Shown here in pieces: positions 8,509-17,719 of a stretch of 64,000 nucleotides of DNA (positions are counted from its first letter, which is position 1; each line of letters starts with the position of its first letter). The notes under the pieces were generated by a model. The model made no database searches. It saw only the letters and a list, made by a program, of their open reading frames with translations, and was not told the origin of the DNA. Location of the stretch: positions 383,758 to 447,757 of the forward strand of contig CAVPPJ010000042.1 in NCBI GenBank assembly GCA_963707065.1, read 5' to 3'. A program made the position numbers and the translations under genes. Source of the DNA: Palsa-506 sp963707065 (GTDB taxonomy: Bacteria; Actinomycetota; Actinomycetes; Streptosporangiales; Streptosporangiaceae).

Positions 8509-10572
8509 GACGATCCTCCCCCGATCCTCCGGTGCCTGCCCCGCTGGCCTCCCCGGGGCGCAGCACGGCGAGCACCGCCTCCGCCAGTTTCGGCCCGAAG
8601 CCCGGCAGGCCGGCGATCTCGGCAACGGTAGCCCCGCCGATCTTGCGGACGGAGCCGAAGTGCCGTAGCAGCGCCGCTCGGCGGGCCGGCCCGAGGCCCG
8701 GCACGGCATCGAGCTCGCTGACCGTCAGTGCCGTCGATCTTTTCTTCCGGTGGTACGTGATCGCGAACCGGTGCGCTTCGTCCCGCACGCGCTGCAGCAG
8801 GTAGAGCCCTTCGCTGGTACGGGGCAGGATGACCGGCGAGTCATCACCGGGCAGCCAGACCTCCTCCATCCGCTTGGCCAGGCCGCATGCCGCCACGTCA
8901 TCGATGCCAAGCTCGTCAAGTGCCCGGACCGCCGCCGCCACCTGGGCGGGCCCGCCGTCAATCACCAGGAGATTGGGCGGGTAGGCGAATTTGCGCTGCC
9001 GGGGATTCTCCTCAGCGGCTGAGGAGGCCGCGCTGTCGCCGAGCACGTCGAGTTCCCCGGTGGCCTCGCGTTCTTCCAGGTAGCGCCGGAACCTGCGGGA
9101 CACCACTTCGTGAATGGACGCGACATCGTCGGTGCCGCCCGTGCCGCGGATGCTGAATCTGCGGTATTCCGACTTCCGCGCCAGCCCGTCCTCGAAGACG
9201 ACCATCGACGCAACGACGTGGGTTCCCTGCAGGTTGGACACGTCGTAGCACTCGATCCGCAGCGGCGCCGCGTCGAGCCCCAGCGCCTCCTGGATCTCAC
9301 CCAGCGCCTTGCTGCGGGTGGTCAGGTCGCTCGCGCGCCTGGTCTTGTGCAGCGCAAGTGACTCGGCGGCGTTCCGCGCCACGGTGGTGAGCAGGGCCTT
9401 CTTATCCCCTCGCTGGGGTACCCGGAGGGAGACCGGGCCGCCGCGGCAGGCGGCCAGCCATTCCTCGACCGCCGCCGCGGCCGGCGGCAGCACCGGCACG
9501 AGCACCTCGCGCGGGACGGTCCGCTCGTCGGCGGCCGCGGACTGCCTGGTCTCGGGCCGCCTGGCTCCTGGCTGCCTGGCGCCGGACTGGCCGGCCTCGT
9601 CCTGGCCGTCCCCGGCCGCGGTGGCCGCGGCGACGGCATCGTCGCCGTATACCTGGCCGAGGAAGTGCTCGACGAGCTCTCCTGTCGTCACGTCCTCGAC
9701 CTTGTCCAGGACCCAGCCGCGCTGCCCGCGGACCCGGCCGCCGCGGACGTAGAAGATCTGCACGGCGGCCTCAAGCTGATCCTCGGCCAGCGCGATGACA
9801 TCGCAGTCGGTCCCGTCACCGAGGACTACCGCCTGCTTCTCCAGCGCGCGCTGCAGTGCCTTGATGTCATCACGGAGCCGGGCGGCGCGCTCGAATTCCT
9901 CGGCGGCGGCCGACTCCCGCATCTCGGCCTCGAGCCGCCGGATGAACCGGGCCGTCTGGCCCGACATGAAGTCGCAGAATTCCTCGGCGAGGAGCATGTG
10001 CTCGTCCGCGCTCACCCTGCCGACGCATGGCGCGGAGCACTTGCCGATGTAGCCGAGCAGGCAAGGCCGGCCGATCTGCCCGGCTCGCTTGAAGACGCCA
10101 GCGGAGCAGGTCCGGACCGGGAACACCCGCAGCAGCGTGTCGACCGTGTCCCGGATTGCCCAGGCGTGCGAGTAGGGACCGAAATAGCGGACGCCGCGCC
10201 GCTTCGCGCCGCGCATCACCGTGACCCGGGGGAACTCCTCGGCCATGGTCACCGCCAGGTACGGGTAGCTCTTGTCATCGCGGTACCGGACGTTGAATCT
10301 CGGGTCGAATTCCTTGATCCAGGAGTATTCGAGCTGCAGCGCCTCCACCTCGGTGCCGACGATCGTCCAGTCCACCGCGGACGCCGAGGTCAGCATCGAC
10401 TGGGTACGGGGGTGCAGCCCGGCGAAGTCGGCGAAATAGGAATTCAGCCGGGACCGGAGGCTCTTGGCCTTCCCGACATAGATAACCCGGCCGTGGGAGT
10501 CGCGGAACCGGTAGACCCCGGGCGACTCGGGGATCGAGCCGGGGCCGGCCGGTAACTCGCCGGATCTGCCAT
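8495..10572 (-). CDS. uvrC: Excinuclease ABC subunit C, apparent frameshift near the start
   Basis: The protein shows the GIY-YIG nuclease domain (GVYRFRDSHGRVIYVGKAKS), the UvrB-binding UVR motif (about residues 200-240), the RNase H-like C-terminal nuclease (IECYDVSNLQGTHVVASMVVF, LLVIDGGPAQV) and two helix-hairpin-helix repeats (LDAVPGLGPARRAALL, IAGLPGFGPKLAEAVL). UvrC makes both incisions in nucleotide excision repair. In the nuclease frame there is no credible start, only low-complexity sequence upstream. An ATG at 10572 in the neighbouring frame gives MADPASYRPAP, a family-like N-terminus. Adding one G at about 10540 joins it to GSIPESPGVY, for about 692 residues. It heads the uvrC-rapZ-yvcK-whiA operon. 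Confidence 0.93.
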
Positions 10573-10682
10573 GCGGCAACTCTATGCGGGCCGGCGTCCC
10601 CGTCCTGCTGCGGCAGGCAACGTGGCCGGGGCGGGCGGCCGGCCGGCCGCGATCCGGCCGGCCGGTATGCCAGGCTGAGCCG

Positions 10683-11969
10683 GTGCTGCCCCTCATTGCC
10701 GCCTGCGCGGTGACCGCGGCCGGGTGGGCGTACCTGCTGGCCGGGCACGGCGGATACTGGCGGACCGACCAGCGGCTGCCGGCCGCGGCCGGCTGGCCCC
10801 GGCGCTGGCCAGCGGTGGTGGCGGTCGTTCCGGCCAGGGACGAGGCGGCCGTGCTTCCGGGCACGCTGCCTGCCCTGCTCGGGCAGGATTACCCGGGGGC
10901 CTTCGATGTCGTCCTGGTCGACGACGAGAGCTCAGATGGCACGGCGCAGGTCGCGGCCGCTATCGGCCGCGACCAGGCGCGGCGTCCCGGACGGGGGCTC
11001 CGGATAGTCTCCGGCGCCCCGACTCCGGCCGGCTGGGCCGGCAAGGTCTGGGCCATGGCACAGGGACTGCGGGCCGCAGGCGACGCGGAATACGTGCTGT
11101 TCACCGACGCCGACATCGCCTTCCGGCCGGGCAGCCTCACCATGCTGGTCCGCGCCGCCGAGGCGGATAACCGGGCGCTGGTCTCGCAGATGGCCCTGCT
11201 GCGGGCGGACACCGGCTGGGAGCGGCTGCTGGTGCCGGCCTTCGTCTATTTCTTCGCCCAGCTCTACCCGTTCCGGCGGGTCAACCGGCCCGGTGCGCGG
11301 ACCGCGGCGGCGGCAGGGGGATGCATGCTGGTCCGGCGGCGGGAGCTGATGGCGGCCGGCGGCCTTGACGGCATCCGGGCCGCCCTGATCGACGACGTCG
11401 CGCTCGGCCGGCTGATGAAATGCCAGCCGGTAAAAGGCGGGCTGAAAGACCGGCTGACGGGACGGCAGCCGGCCACCGGCCAGCGGAGGACGGGCCAGCC
11501 GCTGACGGCAGCCGGGCCGGCCGGGCGCTGCTGGCTGGGGCTCAGCACGGACATCACCAGCGTCAGGCCCTATCCGCGGCTGGCCGACGTGTGGGACATG
11601 GTCGCGCGGAGCGCCTACACCCAGCTGCGCTACTCCCCGGCCGCGCTGGCGGGCACCGTGGCTGGCCTGGCGTGGCTCTACGTCCTGCCGCCGGCCGCCG
11701 CGCTCGCCGGGCTGACCGGGCTCGCGGCTGGCGGTGGCGGCGAGTTCGGCTGGCTCGCCGCGACGGGCCTGGCGGGCTGGGCCATCATGACGGTCACGTA
11801 CCTGCCGATGCTGCGGCTCTACCGGCTGTCACCGCTGCGGGCGCCGTGCCTGCCGCTGATCGCCGTCCTGTACGCCGCGATGACCGCCGACTCGGCCCGG
11901 CGGCACTACCACGGTCGCGGCGGGCAGTGGAAAGGGCGGCCGCACGGACCCGGCGGAGCGCTCGGCTAG
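10683..11969 (+). CDS. Glycosyltransferase family 2, hopene-associated (HpnB-like)
   Basis: The 428-residue protein has an N-terminal membrane helix, the GT-A segments AVVAVVPARDEAAVLPGTLP, VVLVDDESSDGTAQ and FTDADIAF (the DxD motif), and three or four C-terminal helices. The order and the phrase AGWAGKVWAMAQGLR are typical of HpnB, a glycosyltransferase commonly found in hopanoid gene clusters. No squalene-hopene cyclase or other hpn gene is seen here. A segment of about 30 residues rich in Gly/Arg/Gln (near residues 245-275, PVKGGLKDRLTGRQPATGQ onward) interrupts the usual sequence before the WLGL motif. The open frame extends to 10584, but GTG 10683 begins the hydrophobic helix. It is divergent from uvrC. 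Confidence 0.85.
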   Translation: MLPLIAACAVTAAGWAYLLAGHGGYWRTDQRLPAAAGWPRRWPAVVAVVPARDEAAVLPGTLPALLGQDYPGAFDVVLVDDESSDGTAQVAAAIGRDQARRPGRGLRIVSGAPTPAGWAGKVWAMAQGLRAAGDAEYVLFTDADIAFRPGSLTMLVRAAEADNRALVSQMALLRADTGWERLLVPAFVYFFAQLYPFRRVNRPGARTAAAAGGCMLVRRRELMAAGGLDGIRAALIDDVALGRLMKCQPVKGGLKDRLTGRQPATGQRRTGQPLTAAGPAGRCWLGLSTDITSVRPYPRLADVWDMVARSAYTQLRYSPAALAGTVAGLAWLYVLPPAAALAGLTGLAAGGGGEFGWLAATGLAGWAIMTVTYLPMLRLYRLSPLRAPCLPLIAVLYAAMTADSARRHYHGRGGQWKGRPHGPGGALG

Positions 11970-12002
11970 CGCGAGCCTGGACTGCCAGCGGGACCGCGGC
12001 GG

Positions 12003-12344
12003 CTAGCTGCCGCCGCCCGCGCGATCGCCCTCGGCCGGGGCGAACAGGACCAGGGCGGCCAGGTCGGCGGTGACGTCCGTGAACCGGTGCAGCTCGCCTG
12101 CCGCCACGTAGATGACCGAGCCCGGGCTCACCGGCACGCTCTGCCCGCCGGCCTCCAGCCGGGCCCGGCCGGCCGTTACCACGTAGATCTCGTCCTCGGT
12201 GTGCGGCACCTGGTCATCCGTGCCGCCGGACGGGACCGAGTAGGTCCCGACACTGAGATCAGCCACCCGCAGGTGCTCGCTCCAGTGATTCCCGGCGCCC
12301 GGGCCGGGCCGGGTATAGCTGCCGGCGTCCTTGATGACCTGCAT
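12003..12344 (-). CDS. Small cupin-domain protein
   Basis: A 113-residue single-domain cupin. The metal-binding motif 1 is seen as PHTEDEIYVVTAGRARLEAGG and motif 2 as PGSVIYVAAGELHRF, which supply a His/Glu/His set. Such proteins bind a metal ion and act as small oxygenases, isomerases or sensors; the substrate cannot be told. Two adjacent ATGs (12347 and 12344) follow AGGAGG; the second has the better spacing, while the first forms an ATGA overlap with the preceding acetyltransferase stop. Transcribed behind gcvP and the acetyltransferase. Confidence 0.8.
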   Translation of the reverse strand: MQVIKDAGSYTRPGPGAGNHWSEHLRVADLSVGTYSVPSGGTDDQVPHTEDEIYVVTAGRARLEAGGQSVPVSPGSVIYVAAGELHRFTDVTADLAALVLFAPAEGDRAGGGS

Positions 12345-12991
12345 CATTCCTCCTGGTCGCGGCGTGGTGGCCGCCACATCGGCCAGAGCGCGGGACCGCC
12401 CGGGATCCTGATCTCGCGGGTCACGGCGAACCCGAAGGTCTCGTAGTAGCCGACGTTGCTCTCCTTGCTCGACTCAAGGTAGGCCGGCTGCCCGGTCATG
12501 TCGCACCGGGCCAGGCGCGAGCGCAGCAGCCGGCCGCCGACGCCGGTGCGCTGCGCGGGCGGATCGGTGCCCAGGCCGGCCAGGTACCAGTGCGGCTCGC
12601 GCGGGTGCAGCCGGGCGATGGCGCCGAAGGCCGAGTTCGCCGCCAGGAACCGCGATCCGAGTGCCCCGGCGATGCCCGGCACGGCCGCGAGCTGGCGCCG
12701 GGCCGGAGGCAGCCAGCGGCCCGGCGGCGCCCACATTCCGCAGCCGAGGACTCCGTCCGCGGTCAGCACCAGCTCGGTGGCCTGGTGCGGGAGGTAGTAG
12801 CGGCGCAGCAGCACGGCGAAGAGCGCCGGCAGGCGGCGCCGGCGCAGCTGCTCGTCCGGGATGATCCACATCATCACCGGATCGTCATCGAACGCGCGGG
12901 CGAGCATCGCGGCGGCGGCCCGCGCATCTGGCCGCCGCGCCACCCGGATGATGCGCGCCGCCGTGGGCCCAGCAGCGCCGTCGTCAGTCAG
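12344..12991 (-). CDS. GNAT-family N-acetyltransferase
   Basis: The protein has the GNAT pattern: AAAMLARAFDDDPVMMW at the N-terminus, then HWYLAGLGTDPPAQRTGVGGRLL (the acetyl-CoA pyrophosphate-binding loop, motif A) and YLESSKESNVGYYETFGF (motif B). It is predicted to acetylate a small molecule or amine, unknown which. The obvious GTG at 12943 has no ribosome site and would cut into the N-terminal strand. An in-frame CTG at 12991 has GGAGG 6 bases upstream and yields LTDDGAAGPTAARIIRVARR, which resembles the normal N-terminus. If used, the gene overlaps the gcvP stop by 8 bp. Start uncertain; family firm. Confidence 0.8.
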   Translation of the reverse strand: MTDDGAAGPTAARIIRVARRPDARAAAAMLARAFDDDPVMMWIIPDEQLRRRRLPALFAVLLRRYYLPHQATELVLTADGVLGCGMWAPPGRWLPPARRQLAAVPGIAGALGSRFLAANSAFGAIARLHPREPHWYLAGLGTDPPAQRTGVGGRLLRSRLARCDMTGQPAYLESSKESNVGYYETFGFAVTREIRIPGGPALWPMWRPPRRDQEE

Positions 12992-15860
12992 CGAACGCCT
13001 CCGGTGGCGGGCACGCGCAGACCAGGTTCCGGTCGCCGTAGGCCTGGTCGATCCGCCGCACCGGCGGCCAGTACTTGGCGCGCCGGTCCCCGGCAGCGGG
13101 GTAGGCGGCGTCCTCGCGCCGGTACGGGTGCTTCCAGTCCGACGCGATCAGCATGGCGGCCGTATGCGGCGCGTTCTTCAGCGGGTTATCGTCATGGTCG
13201 TAGTCGCCGGACGCGACCCGGGAGATCTCGCGGGAGATCGCGATCATCGCGTCGCAGAACCGGTCGAGTTCCGCCAGGTCCTCGCTTTCGGTGGGTTCCA
13301 CCATGAGCGTGCCGGCTACCGGAAACGACATCGTCGGCGCGTGGAACCCGTAGTCGATCAGCCGCTTGGCCACGTCCTCGGCGGTGATCCCGGTCTCGGC
13401 GGTGACCGGCCTCAGGTCCAGGATGCACTCGTGCGCGACGAGCCCGCCGCGGCCGGTATAGAGCACCGGGAAGTGCGGGTTCAGCCGGCTGGCCACGTAG
13501 TTGGCGGACAGGATCGCCACCTGCGTGGCGCGGCGAAGGCCGCCGGCGCCCATCATCCGGATGTAGGCCCAGGAGATCGGCAGGATCCCGGCCGACCCGT
13601 AGGGCGCCGCGGCGACGGGGCCCGGCCGCCCGGTGGCGGTGCCCGGCTGGCCGGCCGAGCCGCTGACGGGGGCGGTCGCGCCGGGGACCGGGTGGCCGGG
13701 CAGGAACGGGCCGAGATGGGACCGCACGGCCACCGGGCCGACCCCGGGGCCGCCGCCGCCATGCGGGATGCAGAACGTCTTGTGCAGGTTCAGGTGCGAC
13801 ACGTCGGCGCCGAAGCGGCCGGGCCTGGCCAGCCCGACCAGGGCGTTCAGGTTGGCGCCGTCGACGTAGACCTGGCCGCCGGCGGCGTGCACGTCGGCGC
13901 ACACCTGGGTGACGGTTTCCTCGAAGACGCCGTTCGTGGACGGGTAGGTCAGCATGATCGCGGCGATCGCGCCGGAGTGCGCGTCCAGCTTCGCGTCCAG
14001 GTCACCGAGGTCAATGGCGCCGTCTGAGCCGCACTTCACCACCACGACCCGCAGCCCGGCGAGTACCGCGCTTGCCGCGTTCGTGCCGTGCGCGGATTCG
14101 GGAATCAGGCAGACATTCCGCTCCGGCTGCTGCCGGGACCGGTGGTAGGCACGGATGGCCAGCAGCCCGGCGAGCTCGCCCTGGGAGCCCGCGTTGGGCT
14201 GCAATGACACCTGGTCGTACCCGGTGATCTCGGTCAGCAGGCGCTCGAGGTCGCCGATCAGGTCCAGGTATCCCGCGCTCTGGCCGGCCGGGGCGAACGG
14301 GTGCATGTCCGCGAACTCAGGCCAGCTGATGGCCTCCATCTCGGCGGCCGCGTTCAGCTTCATGGTGCACGAGCCCAGCGGGATCATCGACCGGTCCAGC
14401 GCGATGTCGAAATCGGCCAGCCGCCGCAGGTAGCGCAGCATGGCCGTCTCGCTGCGGTAGCGGGAGAACACCGGGTGGGTGAGGAACTCGCTGGTCCGCA
14501 GCAGCCCGGCCGGCAGGGCGCTGGGCGCATCGCGGGGCGTGCTCTGTCCGGCGTCCCGGCCGGCCAGCGCACGGACCAGCTCGCGCAGCTGCTCGCCGGT
14601 GGTCGTCTCGTCGCAGGCGATCTGCAGGGTATCCGCGTCCGCCTGGTACACGTTGTATCCGGCGCAACGAGCACGCTCCGCCGCCTCGGCAGCCCCGCCG
14701 GGAACCCTGACCCGGACGGTGTCGAAGAACGCCGCGACATCCGTTTCAAATCCGTGATCTTCGAGGATCCGGGCGAGAGATGCCGCCATCGCGTGCACCC
14801 GCCTGGCGATGGCCGTCAGGCCCTCGCGGCCGTGGTAAGCGGCGTACATCGCGGCGATGACGGCGAGCAGCACCTGTGCGGTGCAGATGTTGCTGGTCGC
14901 CTTCTCCCGGCGGATGTGCTGCTCGCGGGCCTGCAGCGCGAGCCGGTAGGCGGGATGCCCGTCGGCGTCGACGGAGACGCCGACCAGCCGTCCCGGCAGC
15001 TGCCGCTTCAGCCCGTCACGCACGCTGATGTAGCCGGCGTGCGGTCCGCCGAAGCCCATCGGTACCCCGAACCGCTGCGTGGTGCCGACCGCGATATCCG
15101 CGCCGAGCTCGCCGGGCGGCACCAGCAGCGTCAGCGCGAGCAGGTCGGCAGCGACGGCGGCGAGGGCGCCGCTGGCATGAGCTGCCTCGATGACCGGGCG
15201 CAGGTCACGGATCTCGCCGCTGGCGCCCGGGTACTGCATCAGCACGCCGAACAGCTCCCCGGCGGGCTGCGCGGCCACCAGTTCCGGGGTCAGCTGCCCG
15301 GTGACGAGCCGGATGCCGAGCGGCTCTGCCCTGGTAGCGAGCACGGCGAGGACCTGCGGCAGGCAGTCGGCGTCGGCCAGGAAGATCGTGCCCCGCCCGG
15401 CCGCGCGCCTGGCCAGGGTCATCGCCTCGGCCGCGGCCGTCGCCTCGTCCAGCATCGATGCCCCGGCCAGCGGCAGCGCGGTCAGGTCCTCGATCATCGT
15501 CTGGAAATTGAGCAGCGCCTCCAGCCGGCCCTGGGAGATCTCCGGCTGGTAGGGGGTGTAGGCCGTGTACCAGGCCGGGTTCTCCAGCAGGTTGCGGCGG
15601 ATGACGGCCGGCGTCACTGTCCCGTAGTAGCCGAGGCCGATCATCGAGGTAAGGACTTCGTTGCGGCCCGCCAGGCGGCGCAGCTCAGCCAGCGCCCCGG
15701 TCTCGCTGAGCGGCGGCGGCAGCGTCAGCTGCGCTGCCTCGGCAATGCCCGCGGGCAGCGCGGCGCTGGTGAGCTCATCGAGCGAGCCGTAGCCGACGGC
15801 GGCGAGCATCTGGTCCTGCTCGGGCTGGGATGGCCCGATATGCCGCTGCGCGAAATTCAT
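12984..15860 (-). CDS. gcvP: Glycine dehydrogenase (decarboxylating), P-protein
   Basis: The 958-residue single-chain P-protein begins MNFAQRHIGPSQPEQDQM behind a GGAG site. It has the two pseudo-symmetric PLP-transferase halves; the cofactor lysine lies in SHLNLHKTFCIPHGGGGPG. It decarboxylates glycine and loads the methylamine group on GcvH lipoyl in the glycine cleavage system. An Ala/Gly/Pro-rich stretch after the PLP lysine (around APVSGSAGQPGTATGRPGP) is longer than usual. The gene is preceded by a glycine riboswitch, so it is likely switched on by glycine. gcvT and gcvH are not in this window. Confidence 0.97.
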   Translation of the reverse strand: MNFAQRHIGPSQPEQDQMLAAVGYGSLDELTSAALPAGIAEAAQLTLPPPLSETGALAELRRLAGRNEVLTSMIGLGYYGTVTPAVIRRNLLENPAWYTAYTPYQPEISQGRLEALLNFQTMIEDLTALPLAGASMLDEATAAAEAMTLARRAAGRGTIFLADADCLPQVLAVLATRAEPLGIRLVTGQLTPELVAAQPAGELFGVLMQYPGASGEIRDLRPVIEAAHASGALAAVAADLLALTLLVPPGELGADIAVGTTQRFGVPMGFGGPHAGYISVRDGLKRQLPGRLVGVSVDADGHPAYRLALQAREQHIRREKATSNICTAQVLLAVIAAMYAAYHGREGLTAIARRVHAMAASLARILEDHGFETDVAAFFDTVRVRVPGGAAEAAERARCAGYNVYQADADTLQIACDETTTGEQLRELVRALAGRDAGQSTPRDAPSALPAGLLRTSEFLTHPVFSRYRSETAMLRYLRRLADFDIALDRSMIPLGSCTMKLNAAAEMEAISWPEFADMHPFAPAGQSAGYLDLIGDLERLLTEITGYDQVSLQPNAGSQGELAGLLAIRAYHRSRQQPERNVCLIPESAHGTNAASAVLAGLRVVVVKCGSDGAIDLGDLDAKLDAHSGAIAAIMLTYPSTNGVFEETVTQVCADVHAAGGQVYVDGANLNALVGLARPGRFGADVSHLNLHKTFCIPHGGGGPGVGPVAVRSHLGPFLPGHPVPGATAPVSGSAGQPGTATGRPGPVAAAPYGSAGILPISWAYIRMMGAGGLRRATQVAILSANYVASRLNPHFPVLYTGRGGLVAHECILDLRPVTAETGITAEDVAKRLIDYGFHAPTMSFPVAGTLMVEPTESEDLAELDRFCDAMIAISREISRVASGDYDHDDNPLKNAPHTAAMLIASDWKHPYRREDAAYPAAGDRRAKYWPPVRRIDQAYGDRNLVCACPPPEAFAD

Positions 15861-15931
15861 GGGCGTCTCCTGGGGCGGCCGGGGCAGCCGCCGGCGCGGC
15901 CGCCTCACTCCCCCTCTGTCGTCCGCTGGGC

Positions 15932-16041
15932 GGACTCCAGAGACGCCTGGCCCGCCCGGTCCGTGGTGCCTGAGAGGTTCCGGGGAGGTTGCCCCTTCGG
16001 CGCCCCGCGGCCTGCGCGGGGACTCTCCCGGACGGTGTCGT
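15932..16041 (-). promoter_or_regulatory. Glycine riboswitch (gcvT-type aptamer) upstream of gcvP
   Basis: Reading on the minus strand, the conserved glycine-aptamer elements occur in order: CCGGGAGAGTCC, GCGCCGAAGGGGCAACC, GGAACCTCTCAGGCACCACGG (core CUCUCAGGCA) and GGACCGGG...TCTCTGGAG. This is the standard glycine riboswitch core, here apparently a single aptamer, ending 70 bp before the gcvP ATG. It should turn gcvP expression on at high glycine. I saw no second full aptamer; a short ghost-aptamer helix could lie in 15861-15930. Confidence 0.93.
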
Positions 16042-16158
16042 CAGCGCTGCCGAGCCTACCCGAGGCAGCGCCGTTGATCACGTTATCCAGGGTTAGATCT
16101 GATCCCGGCGGAATACCCGTGCCAAGATGAGCGCGCTGGCCGGTCACGCGCGGCGGCG

Positions 16159-16791
<633 letters not shown>

Positions 16792-17055
16792 GCCAACCTC
16801 CGGCCCGGGAGGAGATCCCTGGGTACACGTCTCGCACGTTAAGCGGGCACGGTGAACTCGTCAACGATCTGCCACGGCGCGTCGCAGGAAGACTGACCAA
16901 CCGTGACAGACCACCGGCCCCGCCGGCCTCACTGCGCTCAGCCACGTTCAGGTTGCACAGCGTCAGCTTGCACGGTGCCCGATGACGCGGGCTCTGCGCT
17001 GCGCGGGCTCAAGGCTGCGCGGGACCAAGGCTTCGCTGGCTCAGGTCGCGCTGGC
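16792..17055. other. Intergenic region with short direct repeats
   Basis: No gene is supported in these 264 bases between the bifunctional nuclease stop and mcdR. A GCTGGCTCAGGTCGCGC unit occurs twice in tandem at about 17036-17069, running into the nuclease 3' end, and a GCGCGGG-type repeat lies at 16995-17025. It should contain the mcdR promoter, which I could not place. Confidence 0.4.
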
Positions 17056-17526
17056 TCAGGTCGCGCGGCCGAAGTCCTCGGGCGTGATCGTGTCGAGGAA
17101 TTCCCGGAACTTCTCGACCTCGTCCTCTTGCTCGTCCGGAATCGCGACGCCGGCCTCGTCCAGGATCTCGTCGCTGGCGAAGATCGTGGCGCCGGTACGG
17201 AGCGCGAGGGCGATGGAGTCCGACGGCCTGGCGCTTACTTCCTTCCCGTTCGAGAAGATCAGGTCGGCGAAGAAGATCCCGTCCCGTAGCGCGGTGATGT
17301 TGACCGTGCGCAGTTGCACGCCAAGCGCCTCGAGGACATCGCGGAACAGATCATGGGTAAGCGGCCGGGCGGGGACCATGCCCTGCTGCGCGAAGGCGAT
17401 CGCCGTCGCCTCCATCGGGCCGATCCAGATCGGCAAGTATCTCTCCCCCTGCGATTCCTTCAGCAGGACGATGGGGTTGTTCGTGGGCATCTCAACCCGG
17501 ACGCCTACGACCTCCATCTGCCTCAC
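17056..17526 (-). CDS. Bifunctional nuclease family protein (DUF151)
   Basis: A 156-residue protein beginning MRQMEVVGVRVEMPTNNPIV, with LLKESQGERYLPIWIGPMEATAIA and the ARPSDSIALALRTGATIFAS segment, all typical of the BFN/DUF151 family (mycobacterial Rv1829). Related proteins have DNase and RNase activity in plants; the bacterial function is not established. The C-terminal tail is acidic (DEQEDEVEKFREFLDTITPEDF). It sits between ftsR and mcdR, its conserved position. Confidence 0.92.
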   Translation of the reverse strand: MRQMEVVGVRVEMPTNNPIVLLKESQGERYLPIWIGPMEATAIAFAQQGMVPARPLTHDLFRDVLEALGVQLRTVNITALRDGIFFADLIFSNGKEVSARPSDSIALALRTGATIFASDEILDEAGVAIPDEQEDEVEKFREFLDTITPEDFGRAT

Positions 17527-17719
17527 GGCGGCTCCGTCCTCACGTGCGCCTGACGCGCTCCCTCACTTCTGGACCCTGCTTAAGGGCGCTCCCTTTGCCA
17601 ACGTACACCGGCTGCCGCCGGAGACTCGCCCGCGCCCCGGCGCCGGCTGGCCGGACGGCATGTGCATTCGCCCCGGCGCGGCGCCGGGCCGGCCGTCGCC
17701 GGCGACCGCCACGGTAGCG
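17527..17719. other. Intergenic region between ftsR and the bifunctional nuclease
   Basis: No gene is supported in these 193 bases. Most of it is a GCCGGCCGTCGCCGG-like low-complexity stretch. It probably contains the nuclease promoter or a read-through leader. No clear hairpin followed by a T run is seen. Confidence 0.4.

Noticed and set aside
15861..15931. Second full glycine aptamer
   Set aside because: The conserved core is present only once in this interval.
14301..16130. Long open frame (609 codons) antisense to gcvP
   Set aside because: Arg/Gly/His-rich composition without motifs; it mirrors the GC-rich third positions of gcvP.
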